A stretch of DNA of 64,000 nucleotides from Paraspadella gotoi (Eukaryota; Chaetognatha), in contig CM119265.1 of assembly GCA_051294375.1 (NCBI GenBank), positions 22,712,591 through 22,776,590 on the forward strand. The letters run 5' to 3'. Below, one piece after another: positions 12,396 through 23,500 of the stretch. Positions within the stretch are counted from its first letter, which is position 1. Every line of letters starts with the position of its first letter. Under the pieces are notes generated by a model, which ran no database searches, was not told the origin of the DNA, and saw only the letters and a program-made list of their open reading frames with translations. A program made the translations under genes and the position numbers.

Positions 12396-13796
12396 ATGAC
12401 GAGCTCAATTGTCTTCCGACTTTTAAATGGGACTCTTGCATTCGGAACCCGTCGCTCTTTTTACGTCCGCAGCCGACTTCCGTTAGCTCATTCCCTTAAA
12501 GCCTCGAGTCCATCCAGAGTTTTCATTCTCGCTCCCGCCTGTGGATGGCGTTGTTACGCCGACGACGGACCCGGAAAAGGCACTCGAGACTCCGGCGTCA
12601 AGTCCCCGTCAAAAAATAAATCTAAGCGAAGGAAGAAAAACGCCGGAACGCGGTTGGCGGGAGAGTGGAATGTCGCTCAGCTTCCGTCCCTGGCCGATGA
12701 TGCCGACGTCGCCGCCGCCGCTCGAGAGGTGGCACAATCAGTCCCCGGCGACGCTGAACTAATCGAAAACGAATTGCTCCGTCACTTGCGCGGTGGACGC
12801 GAATCGAGTCCGGAACCCCTGACGATCGCGAACGATGCCGACCCAAGCCCTGAAATGGCCGGTACTGCCGAGTCCGGAGCTGACTCTATCCCTGTTCCTT
12901 CCGTCCTCGACATCCTCGGCTCGATATCCTATGATGAAGAAAGCCGGAAGCATCGGTCGCAACAGAGAAAAAAGACGAAATCGCCCCCGCCGTTGGAGGA
13001 ATCGAGGCAATCGCAGCGTCTGGACGAATTGTCAGAGTTTAAAGCATTGACCGAACAGGATTTACTGAGAACGGAAGTTATTTTCACCAAAAGTCGAAAT
13101 CGAAAGGGTTTTACCCCAAAATCTCGAGGTTTAGACATCGCTCCTGTTGATCAGAGCTTTGGCGAGGATTTAGCCAGCTTGGAGGCGGCGTTATCCGAAC
13201 TGGATGATTCGAGATGGGAAAGGCGTGGAGATGTGTTGAGGGGGAATCGTCGAACCAGAAAGCACTTTGATAAACCAAGAGATCACGCCTCGCCAGTTTT
13301 CTCTCCAATGCTCAAAGCTGACGGAAGCAGGAAAGTTGGCTTGAGAATTTTTACCCAACCCCAACCCAACGAAGAAGACGTGTCCCTTTTTTACGATGGA
13401 TTGGACGAATCTTTTCGTTGGAAGGAGTCCTTTTACGACCGTCTTCAGGAGCAGGAGGCCGCGATCACCAACGACCGGCTCCCAACCAACGGTTTTCGCG
13501 AAGCGATTCGTCTCACGGAGCGAGGCGAGCTCTGGGAGTTGCCCATCGATAATGAGAAAAACATCGGCGCCGAGGAAGACGTTCCCTTTCACGAGCACGT
13601 CTTCATAGGTCGGCTCACGACCGACTTTCCCAAAGTCGGCCCTATTCGCAACTTCATCGACTTGGTCTGCGACGGACTCTCTAAAAATCCTTACATGTCA
13701 GTGGAGGAGAAGCGAGGCTTCATTCAGTGGTACAGGGATTATTTCGACGAGAAGGGCCTCTTGAGCGCGGAAGGCGAAGAGCGGGCGAACATGTGA
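12396..13796 (+). CDS. MRPS31: Mitochondrial small-subunit ribosomal protein mS31
   Basis: A component of the mitochondrial 28S subunit, encoded in the nucleus and imported. Single exon, 466 residues. The first ~50 residues are rich in Arg, Ser and Leu with no acidic residue, a typical mitochondrial targeting sequence (FRLLNGTLAFGTRRSFYVRS). The middle is poorly conserved and charged. The C-terminal part carries the family block: FHEHVFIGRLTTDFPKVGPI, then LSKNPYMSVEEKRGFIQWYR, close to the human C-terminus (GPIRHFMELV, LSKNPYLSV). It is intronless. ZMPSTE24 begins only 82 bp after its stop once the inserted hAT element and one target repeat are subtracted. Confidence 0.88.
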   Translation: MTSSIVFRLLNGTLAFGTRRSFYVRSRLPLAHSLKASSPSRVFILAPACGWRCYADDGPGKGTRDSGVKSPSKNKSKRRKKNAGTRLAGEWNVAQLPSLADDADVAAAAREVAQSVPGDAELIENELLRHLRGGRESSPEPLTIANDADPSPEMAGTAESGADSIPVPSVLDILGSISYDEESRKHRSQQRKKTKSPPPLEESRQSQRLDELSEFKALTEQDLLRTEVIFTKSRNRKGFTPKSRGLDIAPVDQSFGEDLASLEAALSELDDSRWERRGDVLRGNRRTRKHFDKPRDHASPVFSPMLKADGSRKVGLRIFTQPQPNEEDVSLFYDGLDESFRWKESFYDRLQEQEAAITNDRLPTNGFREAIRLTERGELWELPIDNEKNIGAEEDVPFHEHVFIGRLTTDFPKVGPIRNFIDLVCDGLSKNPYMSVEEKRGFIQWYRDYFDEKGLLSAEGEERANM

Positions 13797-13836
13797 CGAG
13801 TGAACGATAAACTTTCTCTGTTTTTCCTTTTTGTTG

Positions 13837-13844
13837 GTCTCATC
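13837..13844 (+). repeat. Left 8-bp target-site duplication of the hAT element
   Basis: GTCTCATC directly abuts the left end of the element and is repeated exactly at 14558-14565. Confidence 0.85.
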
Positions 13845-14557
13845 TAGAGTTACGATAACCGTTAACAGTTAACGGTTATTAACGGTTAAAAATTATTTTA
13901 ACCTAACCGTTAATATATTTATTTTAACGGTTAAATTCGGTTAATTTTTAAATATGATTTTTTTTATTTTTTGGTATAAAATCTTTGATTTTTTGAAAGA
14001 AAAGTAATTTTTTCTTGTCCTCTCTTATTCTCCTTATGGCTTATGAAAAAATAAAAACAAAAAACAAGCGTTCAAGAAACTAACATCAAGAAAAATAATG
14101 AAGAGATATAACGAAAGAGAAAGAGAAAGAGAGAGAAAGAAAAGATAAAACATAGAATTAGAATTACATTGTGGTTTTTCTTTCTTTGTCCTTTTATATA
14201 TTTTTATTATGCTATGAGGTAAAAGAAAAAGTTTTGTAAGTAAGATTTATCACGATGCATTATCTGATTAGCTAAATTATCATAGGTATTAGGTAGATTC
14301 AAAATAGTTTGCTCAAATCAATTTTTAATTTACTAACTAAAATATGTACCTATCTATCTGAAATAGAAGATAAAAAAGATTCAGGAGCAAGAGTTAAAGA
14401 TAAAATACCATTAAATACTTTAGTTTGATTTAAATAATAATATTTTAAATTTAAAGTAAAATTTTAAAATTAACCGATTTTAACGGTTAACCGTTAAAAA
14501 TATTAGTTTTAACGGTTAAGCTAAATTTTTCTAAAATTAACGGTTATCGGAACCCTA
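13845..14557. mobile_element. Non-autonomous hAT-like transposon (713 bp)
   Basis: The ends are inverted repeats: TAGAGTTACGATAACCGTTA on the left and, read inward from the right, TAGGGTTCCGATAACCGTTA (two mismatches in 20). Exact 8-bp direct repeats flank it, the diagnostic hAT target duplication, and the TAGGGTTCC-type start is also typical of hAT ends. There is no ORF for a transposase, so it must have been moved in trans. Both subterminal regions carry TAACGGTTA or its complement: five copies at 13856-13933 and four at 14481-14546. The core is AT-rich. The near-perfect ends and perfect target repeats suggest a fairly recent insertion. Confidence 0.88.
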
Positions 14558-14565
14558 GTCTCATC
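14558..14565 (+). repeat. Right 8-bp target-site duplication of the hAT element
   Basis: GTCTCATC, identical to 13837-13844. Removing the element and one copy leaves an 82-bp spacer between the MRPS31 stop and the ZMPSTE24 ATG. Confidence 0.85.
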
Positions 14566-14578
14566 GTTGGCGATTTGA

Positions 14579-14591
14579 ATATATTATCCAG
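14579..14591 (+). promoter_or_regulatory. Orphan 3' splice acceptor before ZMPSTE24
   Basis: ATATTATCCAG ends only 8 nt upstream of the ATG at 14600. In the pre-insertion locus there would be about 74 bp between the MRPS31 stop and this acceptor, too little for a 3' UTR plus promoter plus leader exon plus intron. That favours trans-splicing or a leader shared with MRPS31. Confidence 0.5.
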
Positions 14592-14599
14592 GTAAAATA

Positions 14600-17500
14600 A
14601 TGGTCGAGATGGAAAAGGATTCCGAAGCGGACGTATCAGCCGTGCGCTGGAGAGCTCCATGTGATGATATCGATGAACTACTTTCTGACTATATGCCTTC
14701 AATGGATATTTTTCGATGCGTCTTTATTTTTATGTGGATCATGTACGTTTGGGAAACTTACCTGAGCTACAGACAACGACGAGTCTACCAAACGACTACT
14801 GCGATTCCCGCTGTATTGGAAGGTCAGATCGATGACGAAACTTTCCAAAAGGCCCGAGCTTACAGCCTTGATAAGTCGAATTTCGGATTTTGGAACGGGC
14901 TTTACGGGTGAGTTTCGAGATAACTGGATATTAATGGACGTTTCACCAAACTAGCGTTCTTTCACTAATGCGGTGCTGATTTCTATTTCAGTCAGATCGA
15001 AACCTCCCTCATCCTCATCTTCGACGGCATTCCATTCCTCTGGCGCATCTCTACCGACGTCCTCGCCCACTTCGATTACACCGCCGAACACGAGATTCTC
15101 CTTTCGCTCGTATTCACGCTCATCGCTTCTCTCTATTCCACCGTCACGGGTCTCCCCTGGTCGCTCTATTCGACTTTCGTGCTGGAGGAACGTCACGGAT
15201 TCAACAAACAGACGCTGCCTTTCTACGTCAAGGATAAGTTCAAGAAGTTCCTGCTTTTCCAAGCCATAGGTCTTCCAATTATGGCCTTGCTGTTGTTAAT
15301 CATCAAGGCGGGTGGTGATTACTTCTTCATCTACGCCTGGCTCTTCGTCCTCATCACCACCTTGTTTATGATGACCGTGTATCCCGACTTCATTGCCCCG
15401 CTTTTCGATCGCTACGATCCACTTCCGGAGAGCTCTCTCAAAACGAAGATTGAGAACCTGGTGGGCGACTCTGACGATATTTTCCCACTTTTTTTTTCTT
15501 TTTATTTTTATAGTTTTTATTTTATCCAACAGGCGGCTTCGATCGAATTTCCATTGACCAAACTTTACGTAGTCGATGGCAGCACCCGATCCAGTCACAG
15601 CAACGCCTACTTTTACGGATTCTTTAACAACAAAAGGATCGTCCTCTTCGATACGTTGATGGAGAGCTACGTGCCGCCGCCCAAGCCGCGGAAGGATGAG
15701 GCTCAGGAGCAAAGTGAAGATGGAAAAGAGGAGACGGAGCAGAAGATGGAGCAGGAGACGGAGCACGTGACGGAGCAGGAGACGGAGCACGTGACGGAGC
15801 AGGAGATGGATCTCAAATACGGCAGTGACGAGGGAGAAAACAAGAACGGTAATTTTAATCCTCAGTTACGGCCTGTATGTTCGTCATTTATTCTTTATAT
15901 ATATATATTCTATTAAAACAAAAGAAAGCGCTCCTCTCGTAAACGCTTAAATTCGAAGTTCTTTCCCAGTCTGCGAAAATAACAAAAGAGTCACGAAGAT
16001 TAAGTCGCATTAAATTTTGGGTCATGTGATCGTTTTTTAAGGTGATCACGTGACTTCACTAGTATGAGATATTTGCTCCTTAAAAATGCTCATAACTCGG
16101 GTAATTCTTTATTAATTAAGTTCATATTTTAGGTTAACTAATAAAGCTTTTTTTGCCGAAAGTTAGTAGGGAATTCGAATCATTTTAATGAGAGTACAGG
16201 TATTTGGTAATTGCGATACAGATTTTCTTTAAGGTACCATTTGAAGGTTTCACAACTTTCAGGTCACTTTATAATATTATTATAAACTTTGTTCCTTTTC
16301 CCTACCACTACCAGAGTTAAACAACGAAACTACGAAGAAAGAAAAGAAAAAACTAGGATGCACAGACGATGAGGTTGTCGCCGTTTTGGGTCACGAGTTG
16401 GGTCATTGGTATCATAATCACGTCGCCAAACACATTGTTGCTTCACAGGTAAAAAAAATATTCGTTTAGGCTTTCCTGTTTTTGTACCAAAACATTTAAA
16501 AACAAATTGAAAAGATTTTTTTATCTCGCCAGACGGGCAAATGACCGAGTTGGGCGAGATATTAATTCGTTTCTGCTTCTTTTGACCGTAGTCGTCGTCG
16601 TCGTTACGCTGTTTTAATATTGAAAATAGCTCAAGTGTGTAACCATAGGAAGCTGAAAATTTAGATATAGCTTTTCTTCATTGAGGTCTTTTAAATTGTT
16701 ATGTTTCATATTCCGGCATTCATTTGATTGTTTTATTTACAAAACAATTTTTATATATATAGATGCAGCGACTGTCCAGCAGCTGTGCAGTTTCTTTTTT
16801 TCTCTCTCTCTTTTAATTATATGTCACTCTTTTTTTTCATCGCAGCTTCTTCTGATTGGTCTGAAAACAAGTTTGCTTTGCAGCGGCTGTCCAGCTTATC
16901 TTTTTCTTTCTCTCTCTCTTTCTCTCTCACTCATACACACATTTGTTTCTTTTATTTACAATGAATGACTCATCGTTTCAGTGAATGTTTATCATCGCTT
17001 CAGTGAGTGATTATTATCGCCTCTGTGAATGATTATTATCGCATCAATGAATGATTAATAATCATTGATTCTATCATGTCGCTCCTCTCCACCACGTAGT
17101 TGCTCTTTTGTTCCAGATGTCGTGTTGTCCACAAGAAAGGACAAAAGAAAAAACGGAAAAGCAGGTCCTCCTGCTCTTCCTCCTCCTCCTCTTCCTCCTC
17201 TCAGATACTAGCTCAGGGAAAGCAACGCCACGAAATCACTTTTTTTGTTCACGACTTGTCGTTCACAGGTTTGATATTTTGATATTTTGATATTTTTGAA
17301 ATTTTTGAAATTTTTTAATTATTTTTGGAAATAATTTGATATACGGAAATTCTTTTCCCTTCCGAGATTTGTTTCATTCAGTTTGGGGTGAATCTCGAGT
17401 CGGTTTCGGTTTATGTCAAAGATGTCCGAGCTCGCAAACCGAAATCGAGCCCGCGTAAAAGCGGTCAAAAGCGAGCGAGCGGGCCCGGAAATGGGTCTGA

Positions 17501-20500
17501 CTCCGGAGCCGCCCGACGTTTTAGGGGCCTGTCTCCGCCTCCTCCACCTCCCGTAACGGCCTCTGTTCTCCCGGGGTGAACATGCCGCTAGGGCGCCGCC
17601 GAGGTCCGCGACCCGCCGCTGGGTTTTCCCTGGTGGGCTCGAGGCCGGGTGCACCGACTTATCATCGGCGTATGGTGGTAGGGGAGAGGACGTGGTGCAT
17701 TCGCCTAAAAGGACTCGGCTCTTAGCGGGAAACGAATCAATTGGCATGATACAGGGGATTCGCCTTTTTTCAGCAGCAGTGGAGGAGTTTCAACGTTCCT
17801 GCGTCGGATATGGCTTCGTGGCAACGGTGAGTTGATGTTCTCTTATTTTGTGATTTTGCCTTTTTGGCATACATTAGTGAAATTTTTTCGATTATTTTCG
17901 CTCCACCAATTCGACTTTGTCTGTTTTTTTGTTTTTATCCTCGCCGCTCTTGTTACTGGAGCAACTACGTGGTGGAGAGGAGCGACATGATAGAATTTAT
18001 GGTTCCAAATGGAACCGGGATTCTTCATGGCTCCTCTCCACCACGTGGTCTCCCGCCGTCCACCCCTGACGCCACCGGTGGTGGAGGGCGGCTTCGGGGT
18101 TTTTTTTGTCTCTTTGGTTGCGCTTATCTAATCAGTTTTTTTCTTTTCTTTTTCATGTACGATGTTCATGGCTCCTGGAATTTCACTTTTATCTCCGCAT
18201 CAACCTTCTACTGCTGCTGCTGATTCGTTTCCAGTGATCAAGTCCGCGCTTTTGCGCCAGAGGCTTGTCATGCTAACCCGGCTCTTCCTAAGTCGGGATA
18301 TGGAGTTGATTCTTCTCAATCAACATCTGCAAATGTTGTTGCACCGGACGATGATTTATCTGGTTCAGAGGAAGGCGAACTCTCATCCACTTCTGATGCT
18401 CCAGTGGGATTTGAGACTTTTATTCCCAACGCAAGACTGCATCAGTTCCTTCGGAGTGGGTGTGTCAGCAATGGAAGGAGCTGCGTTCTGTTGGTTCTTC
18501 CGGGACGCTCGCCAAGGGTTGGGAGCCCGGTCAACGCAGATCTATTTATGCTCGATGGGTTGATGGATCTTCCCCTGCTGTCTTTGGACCTCCCATGAAG
18601 GATACTTGTGTCTCTGCACAATTTGATGCCGTTTCCAAGGACGCAAATCGGCCTGCTCTTTTCAAGCAGCTCCTCGCTCTATGAGAGATGCAGGGGCCGT
18701 AGCTCATTCTGTCTTCACACTGCAGAAGGCCTGAAATTTATCATTGCGTCTCTCAAAGCTTCTGGCGCAGATCCGAACTGATTTTGGATTTGGAGACTTT
18801 GGCTGCTCCCTCAAGGATGCAGCTTCAATGTCGGCGTTTTCTTTTAATTCGCTTTGGCTGAATCTCGGCGTCTGGTGTGCAGTCTTCTCCGAAGGAGCTT
18901 AAAGCTACACTGACGGATTCCCCTCCTTCTGTGGATTTTTATTTTGGGAATCGATCGACGGAGGTTTCTGCGGCTATCCATTCCTCTCTTTTCAAGGCTC
19001 AAGCTTTTCGCCCCAGAAATAATGCAGCTCCGCGGAAGAGATTTGCTAAGTCCAGGGGTTCCTACAAGCCTTATCGCAAGTCCGCGTCCTTTAGCGTTCG
19101 GGAAAGGGGGATGGGGCGGCGTCGAAGGACTCCAAATGACTTCCTTGACGCCCCCTCGGCCGTCGCCTCGTCCGGCCCTTTGGACATCAAGACCATGGAT
19201 CTGTCCCAGGACTCGATTTTGTCTTCTCCGGCCCGTCTTCCCACTTCCCGGTGGGAGGGCGCTTGCAACACTTCGTCCCTTTTTGGGCGGATTTGGTCGG
19301 ACAGGATTCTCCTTTCTACAAACGTGAAAGGATTCCTCATTGCAGGAGCGAACAGGATTCCTACCAGGATGCCTCTCCCTTCGGACGAGACCCCTTCTTT
19401 TGGGGACAGGGACTCCTCATCGACGACGAGATAGCGGCAGCTTTGGAAAAGGGTGCCGTGGAGGAGGTGGAGCCTTCTCCGGGGTATTATTCCAAGATTT
19501 TTCTGGTTCCCAAAAAAGATGGGGGATGGAGGCCGATTCTAAATTTGAAGAAGCTCAACAAGTCCTTCATTGTCCCTCCTTACTTCCGGATGGAAGGTTG
19601 TCAAGATGTTCGGAAGATGGTTCTTCCGGGGGACTGGGCGTCGTCTATCGATCTTCGCGACGCCTATCTCCATTGCCTCTTCATGTGGATCATCGCAAGT
19701 TTTGCGGTTCATTTGGAGAGGGCGCGTTTATCAGTACAAGTCCTTCCTTTCGGTTTGGCAACCGGTCCCTGGCTATTCACCAAGACGACACGCCCGTTAG
19801 TCGCCTGGCTCCGCAAGAGGGGCATCAGGTGCCTTTTCTACATAGACGATATTCTGATACTGGGGACCTCGCAAGAGGAGTGTCTGGTGAACACTCTCAC
19901 AGCTCTTCGACTCTTGAAGGATGCGGGTTTCATCATCCATCCCAAGAAGTCAAGTTTGGTTCCGACGCAAGTTTTTCAGTTCTTGGGTCTCCAATGGGAC
20001 GGGGCGCTTCATCGAGTTGCCTCCCTTGGACGAAGATTTTGTCACTTCGCGAGATGGCCGCCTCTCTCCTGCTAGAGCCCACTCCATCAGCCCTTCAGGT
20101 TCTTCGCCTGCTGGGTCTTGCGACCGCAGCCTCTTTGGCAGTCCCGCTCATTCGTTGCAGAGCGGCAAGGATTCAACGCGACGTCAATCGTGTCTACTCC
20201 ACGGAGAAGGATCTGGGGAAGACAGTCCTTCTTTCGGAGGCGGCGAGAGTGGAGCTACGTTGGATGTCAAAGCTCGAGATCCAGGATTGCTTTGCTCCGA
20301 TCGCCGATGTTCTCCCGGATTCTTGCACGGCGGAAGTGACGACGGATGCCTCCCAGGAGGGTTGGGGCTTCCTGTTTCGCGGGCTCTTCACCGGGGGATT
20401 TGGGAAGTTGTGGATGCCCATCTCCATATAACTGTGAAGGAGTTCATGGTCCTGCTCAAGTTCCTGCGTTCCTTCGGTCAGCAGATCCAGGGCTGCAATC

Positions 20501-23500
20501 TTTTGTGGAAGACCGACAGCTTAGTGTCTCTGGTTTGTCTCCGCCGCTCCTGCAGCCGCTCACAGGATCTTCACGAAGTTGTCAGGGATTCTCTCCTTCT
20601 GGCTCAGTCTCTGCAGATCACAATTGTGGGGACGCACATTTCATCGGAGGAGAATTTGATCGCGGATGCAGCATCACGCGGAAGAGCAGTTCAGGATTGG
20701 CATCTCTCTCCCCAAGTTTTTCGACGGATTTCGACGCGTCTGGGTTTGCCCCAGATAGATCTGTTTGCGACGGCGCTCTCCCGTCAAGTTCCTCGCTACT
20801 TCTCTTGGAAGATGGAGGAGGATTCTCTCGGACTGGATGCCCTCAGTCAAGTTTGGATTTTCGACAGGGCTTACGTGTTTCCCCCTCTCCCATTGATCCC
20901 GAAGGTGATCCTCAAGTTGAGGGAGGCCCAGGGGGAGTTTCTTCTGGTGACGCCCTTTTGGCCAGCCCAGAAGTGGTTTCCGCTGTTGTTGACTCTTCGG
21001 TGTTGGAGGTTTTTCGTCTCCCGTGGTCTCGTCGATTGTGTTGGACAAAGCCACGGATGCTCCTCCCAAGCTCTCGGATCGCCTCAAGTTGGTCGTCTGG
21101 AGGATTATAGGAGGGCGCACGGTCTCCAAGACCTCAACAACTCAGCTTTTTCACTCATCTCCGACAGCTGGAGGGGATCTACAGGATCCCGTTACGACAG
21201 GGTCTGGCGATGTTTTGACTCCTTCCTTCAGCGTAGGGGCCTTCGAGGACATCAGGCCGCTTGAAGGACGTTCTCGAGTATCTCGCTCATCTCAGCGACG
21301 ACGGTCTGTCTTATAGCACAGTGAATTTGCACAGATCGGCAATCTCCGCAACTTTGCCTCATGTGGATGGTTCTCCAGTGGGTCAACATCCTTTGGTCTG
21401 CCGTTTGCTGAAGGGTGTCTTCCAAAACGCCCTCCTTCGCGCAGGATGTTCCCGGCTTGGAGTGTCGCCGCAGTTCTCGAGTTTTTGATACTTCGCCTCT
21501 ACCTATTTCTCCGGCTCATGTTTTGAGGAGTACAATTTTCCTCCTTGCCATGGCCTCTGCAAGAAGGCCTCAGAGTTTTTTCGCTTCGTTGTGGACCTGG
21601 TCACATGGATTTGGCTGCTGACCATGTTCGTTTTGTGCCTTCCAACTGTCCAAGACTGATAGTTTTCGTCGTCTTGGTCCTGCTTTTCGTTTGGATAGAC
21701 TGCATGGCTCAAGTCGTTGCCCAGTCTCAGCTTTGGTTTTTGGCTTCGTGTTCGTCAGGATTTGCGACCACAGCACGATTTCCTCTTTACTTCTCCATCG
21801 CCTCCTTATGGTCCATTATCTCTCCAACGTTTTTCATCGATTCTCAAGTCGATCTTTAGAGATGCGGACATCAACGCGCCCCCTGGCTCGACACGCGCTA
21901 TGGCTGTTTCGGAAGCTTTTGCCAAGGGCGTGGATCTGGACGTCATTCTACGTGCAGGGGATTGGTCTGGAGCACAGACCTTCTTCCGTTTTTACTGTCG
22001 GGAGTCGGCGTGGAGTCTCTCTCAGATGGGTCTTGTGGACTGAGTGATTTCGTGGCGTTCGCTTTCGCTGAGCTAGTATCTGAGAGGAGGAAGAGCAGGA
22101 GGAGGAAGAGCAGGAGGATCCTGCTTTTCCGTTTTTCTTTTGTCCTTTCTTGTGGACAACACGACATCTGGAACAAAAGAGCAACTACGTGGTGGAGAGG
22201 AGCCATGAAGAATCCCGGTTCCATTTGGAACCATAAATTTTTTGAAACACATGTAAAACATTACCTGAGATCGAAAAATCAAAAATTCGCTTGGCCAATT
22301 TTCCGTTCTATCGATTTATAATGCGATAAGATGCAAAAAATCGAAAAAAATAACAAATTTAAAGATAAAATAAAAGTTGTTAGAATTATTAATTTTAGTA
22401 AAATATAGCTAAATCAAGTATTTAAAACTGTTTTCAACTAAATAAATGTAAAAAACTTGTATTAATTAATGATTAAATATTATTAACATATTGCATTTTT
22501 TGTAAAAAAATACAAAAAATTGTAAACAATAAGAAAGATGGTTAATCAGAGAGTTTTAATCAAATATATATGAAATAAGGAGATATATAACTGTTTTCAT
22601 TTGTAAAAATTTACTTTATTAATTTTTAATTAATACATGAAGTTTTACATTTTTTAAACCACAAAAAATAAAGCAAAATAAACTAAGGCGATCAGGAAAT
22701 TAATAAATTTATGGATTTAGTCAAAGGGTATTTCCAACTCTCATAATATAAACAAAAAGAATAATAAATTGTAAGACATTGTCCTGTTAAAAAAATTCCT
22801 CTGAGGCAAGAGAGGTTTTGTTTATGATACAAAAGACATCAGGCCCTTTCACCCTCGCTGGCTACCTTACACTATTGATGCCCAGAAATCAAGTCTGATA
22901 TTTTTTTTTCTTCCATTTTATTGATTTTAAGATGAGAACAGTGAGGTTTATTTTTTTATATTTACAAAATATATTGTTTGTAAATGTTAAAAACTGTTTT
23001 ATTATTTTTTTCATCATATTCTTCTGTCATCGTCTATTCATGAGATACTAATGGTGCTAAATAATAAAAAGTGCTTTATTGTATCCTTTTGAATTCTGAT
23101 CAGAGCTATCCTTAGCAAGGGATATGATTATAAAAAATATTTATGAAATAAAATAAATTTAATAATAAAAAAATAATTTTTCATTGGGTGAACAAATTCT
23201 GCTAACAAGAGAGTGCTTTGGATGGATTGATATATGCCATTTTATCAAGTCTTGAATGTGTAGGGGTAGCTGTACAAAGAGTATTGTATAAAGCACCAAC
23301 GGTTGGCCAACACAGAGATCTGGGATGGGGAAATTAGGGAAGCTGGCAAAGACAGTTTTGATATGCTTTCTTTTTAGGCACAATATTGGTAGCCGGGACC
23401 AGGGCTTAAAACATAACCAACTGCAAACCGCCAGAGAGCAACAATTTGTTGATTAATGTAACTATATTGTCGGGAATGGGCATCAGAGGCAGAAGATACA

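Larger units (their letters stand above)
17072..22240 (+). mobile_element. DIRS-type tyrosine-recombinase retrotransposon, decayed
   Basis: DIRS elements use reverse transcriptase, RNase H and a tyrosine recombinase instead of an integrase, and integrate without target duplications. Here are inverted terminal repeats of about 160 bp (17082-17240 and 22043-22202), an internal complementary region (17959-18049), and + strand remains of RT, RNase H, the DIRS-specific downstream domain and the recombinase. At least three frameshifts separate the domains, so the copy is dead. Outer limits are judged from the termini copied in the internal region. No target duplication is visible, as expected. It lies inside ZMPSTE24 intron 4 in the same orientation as the gene. 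Confidence 0.85.

Noticed and set aside
16681-16968. 95-residue Phe/Ser/Leu-rich ORF before the DIRS-like element
   Set aside because: Translation of CT-rich intronic low-complexity DNA.
17319-17747. 142-residue antisense ORF inside the DIRS-like element
   Set aside because: No motif, biased composition, and opposite to all other coding remains of the element.
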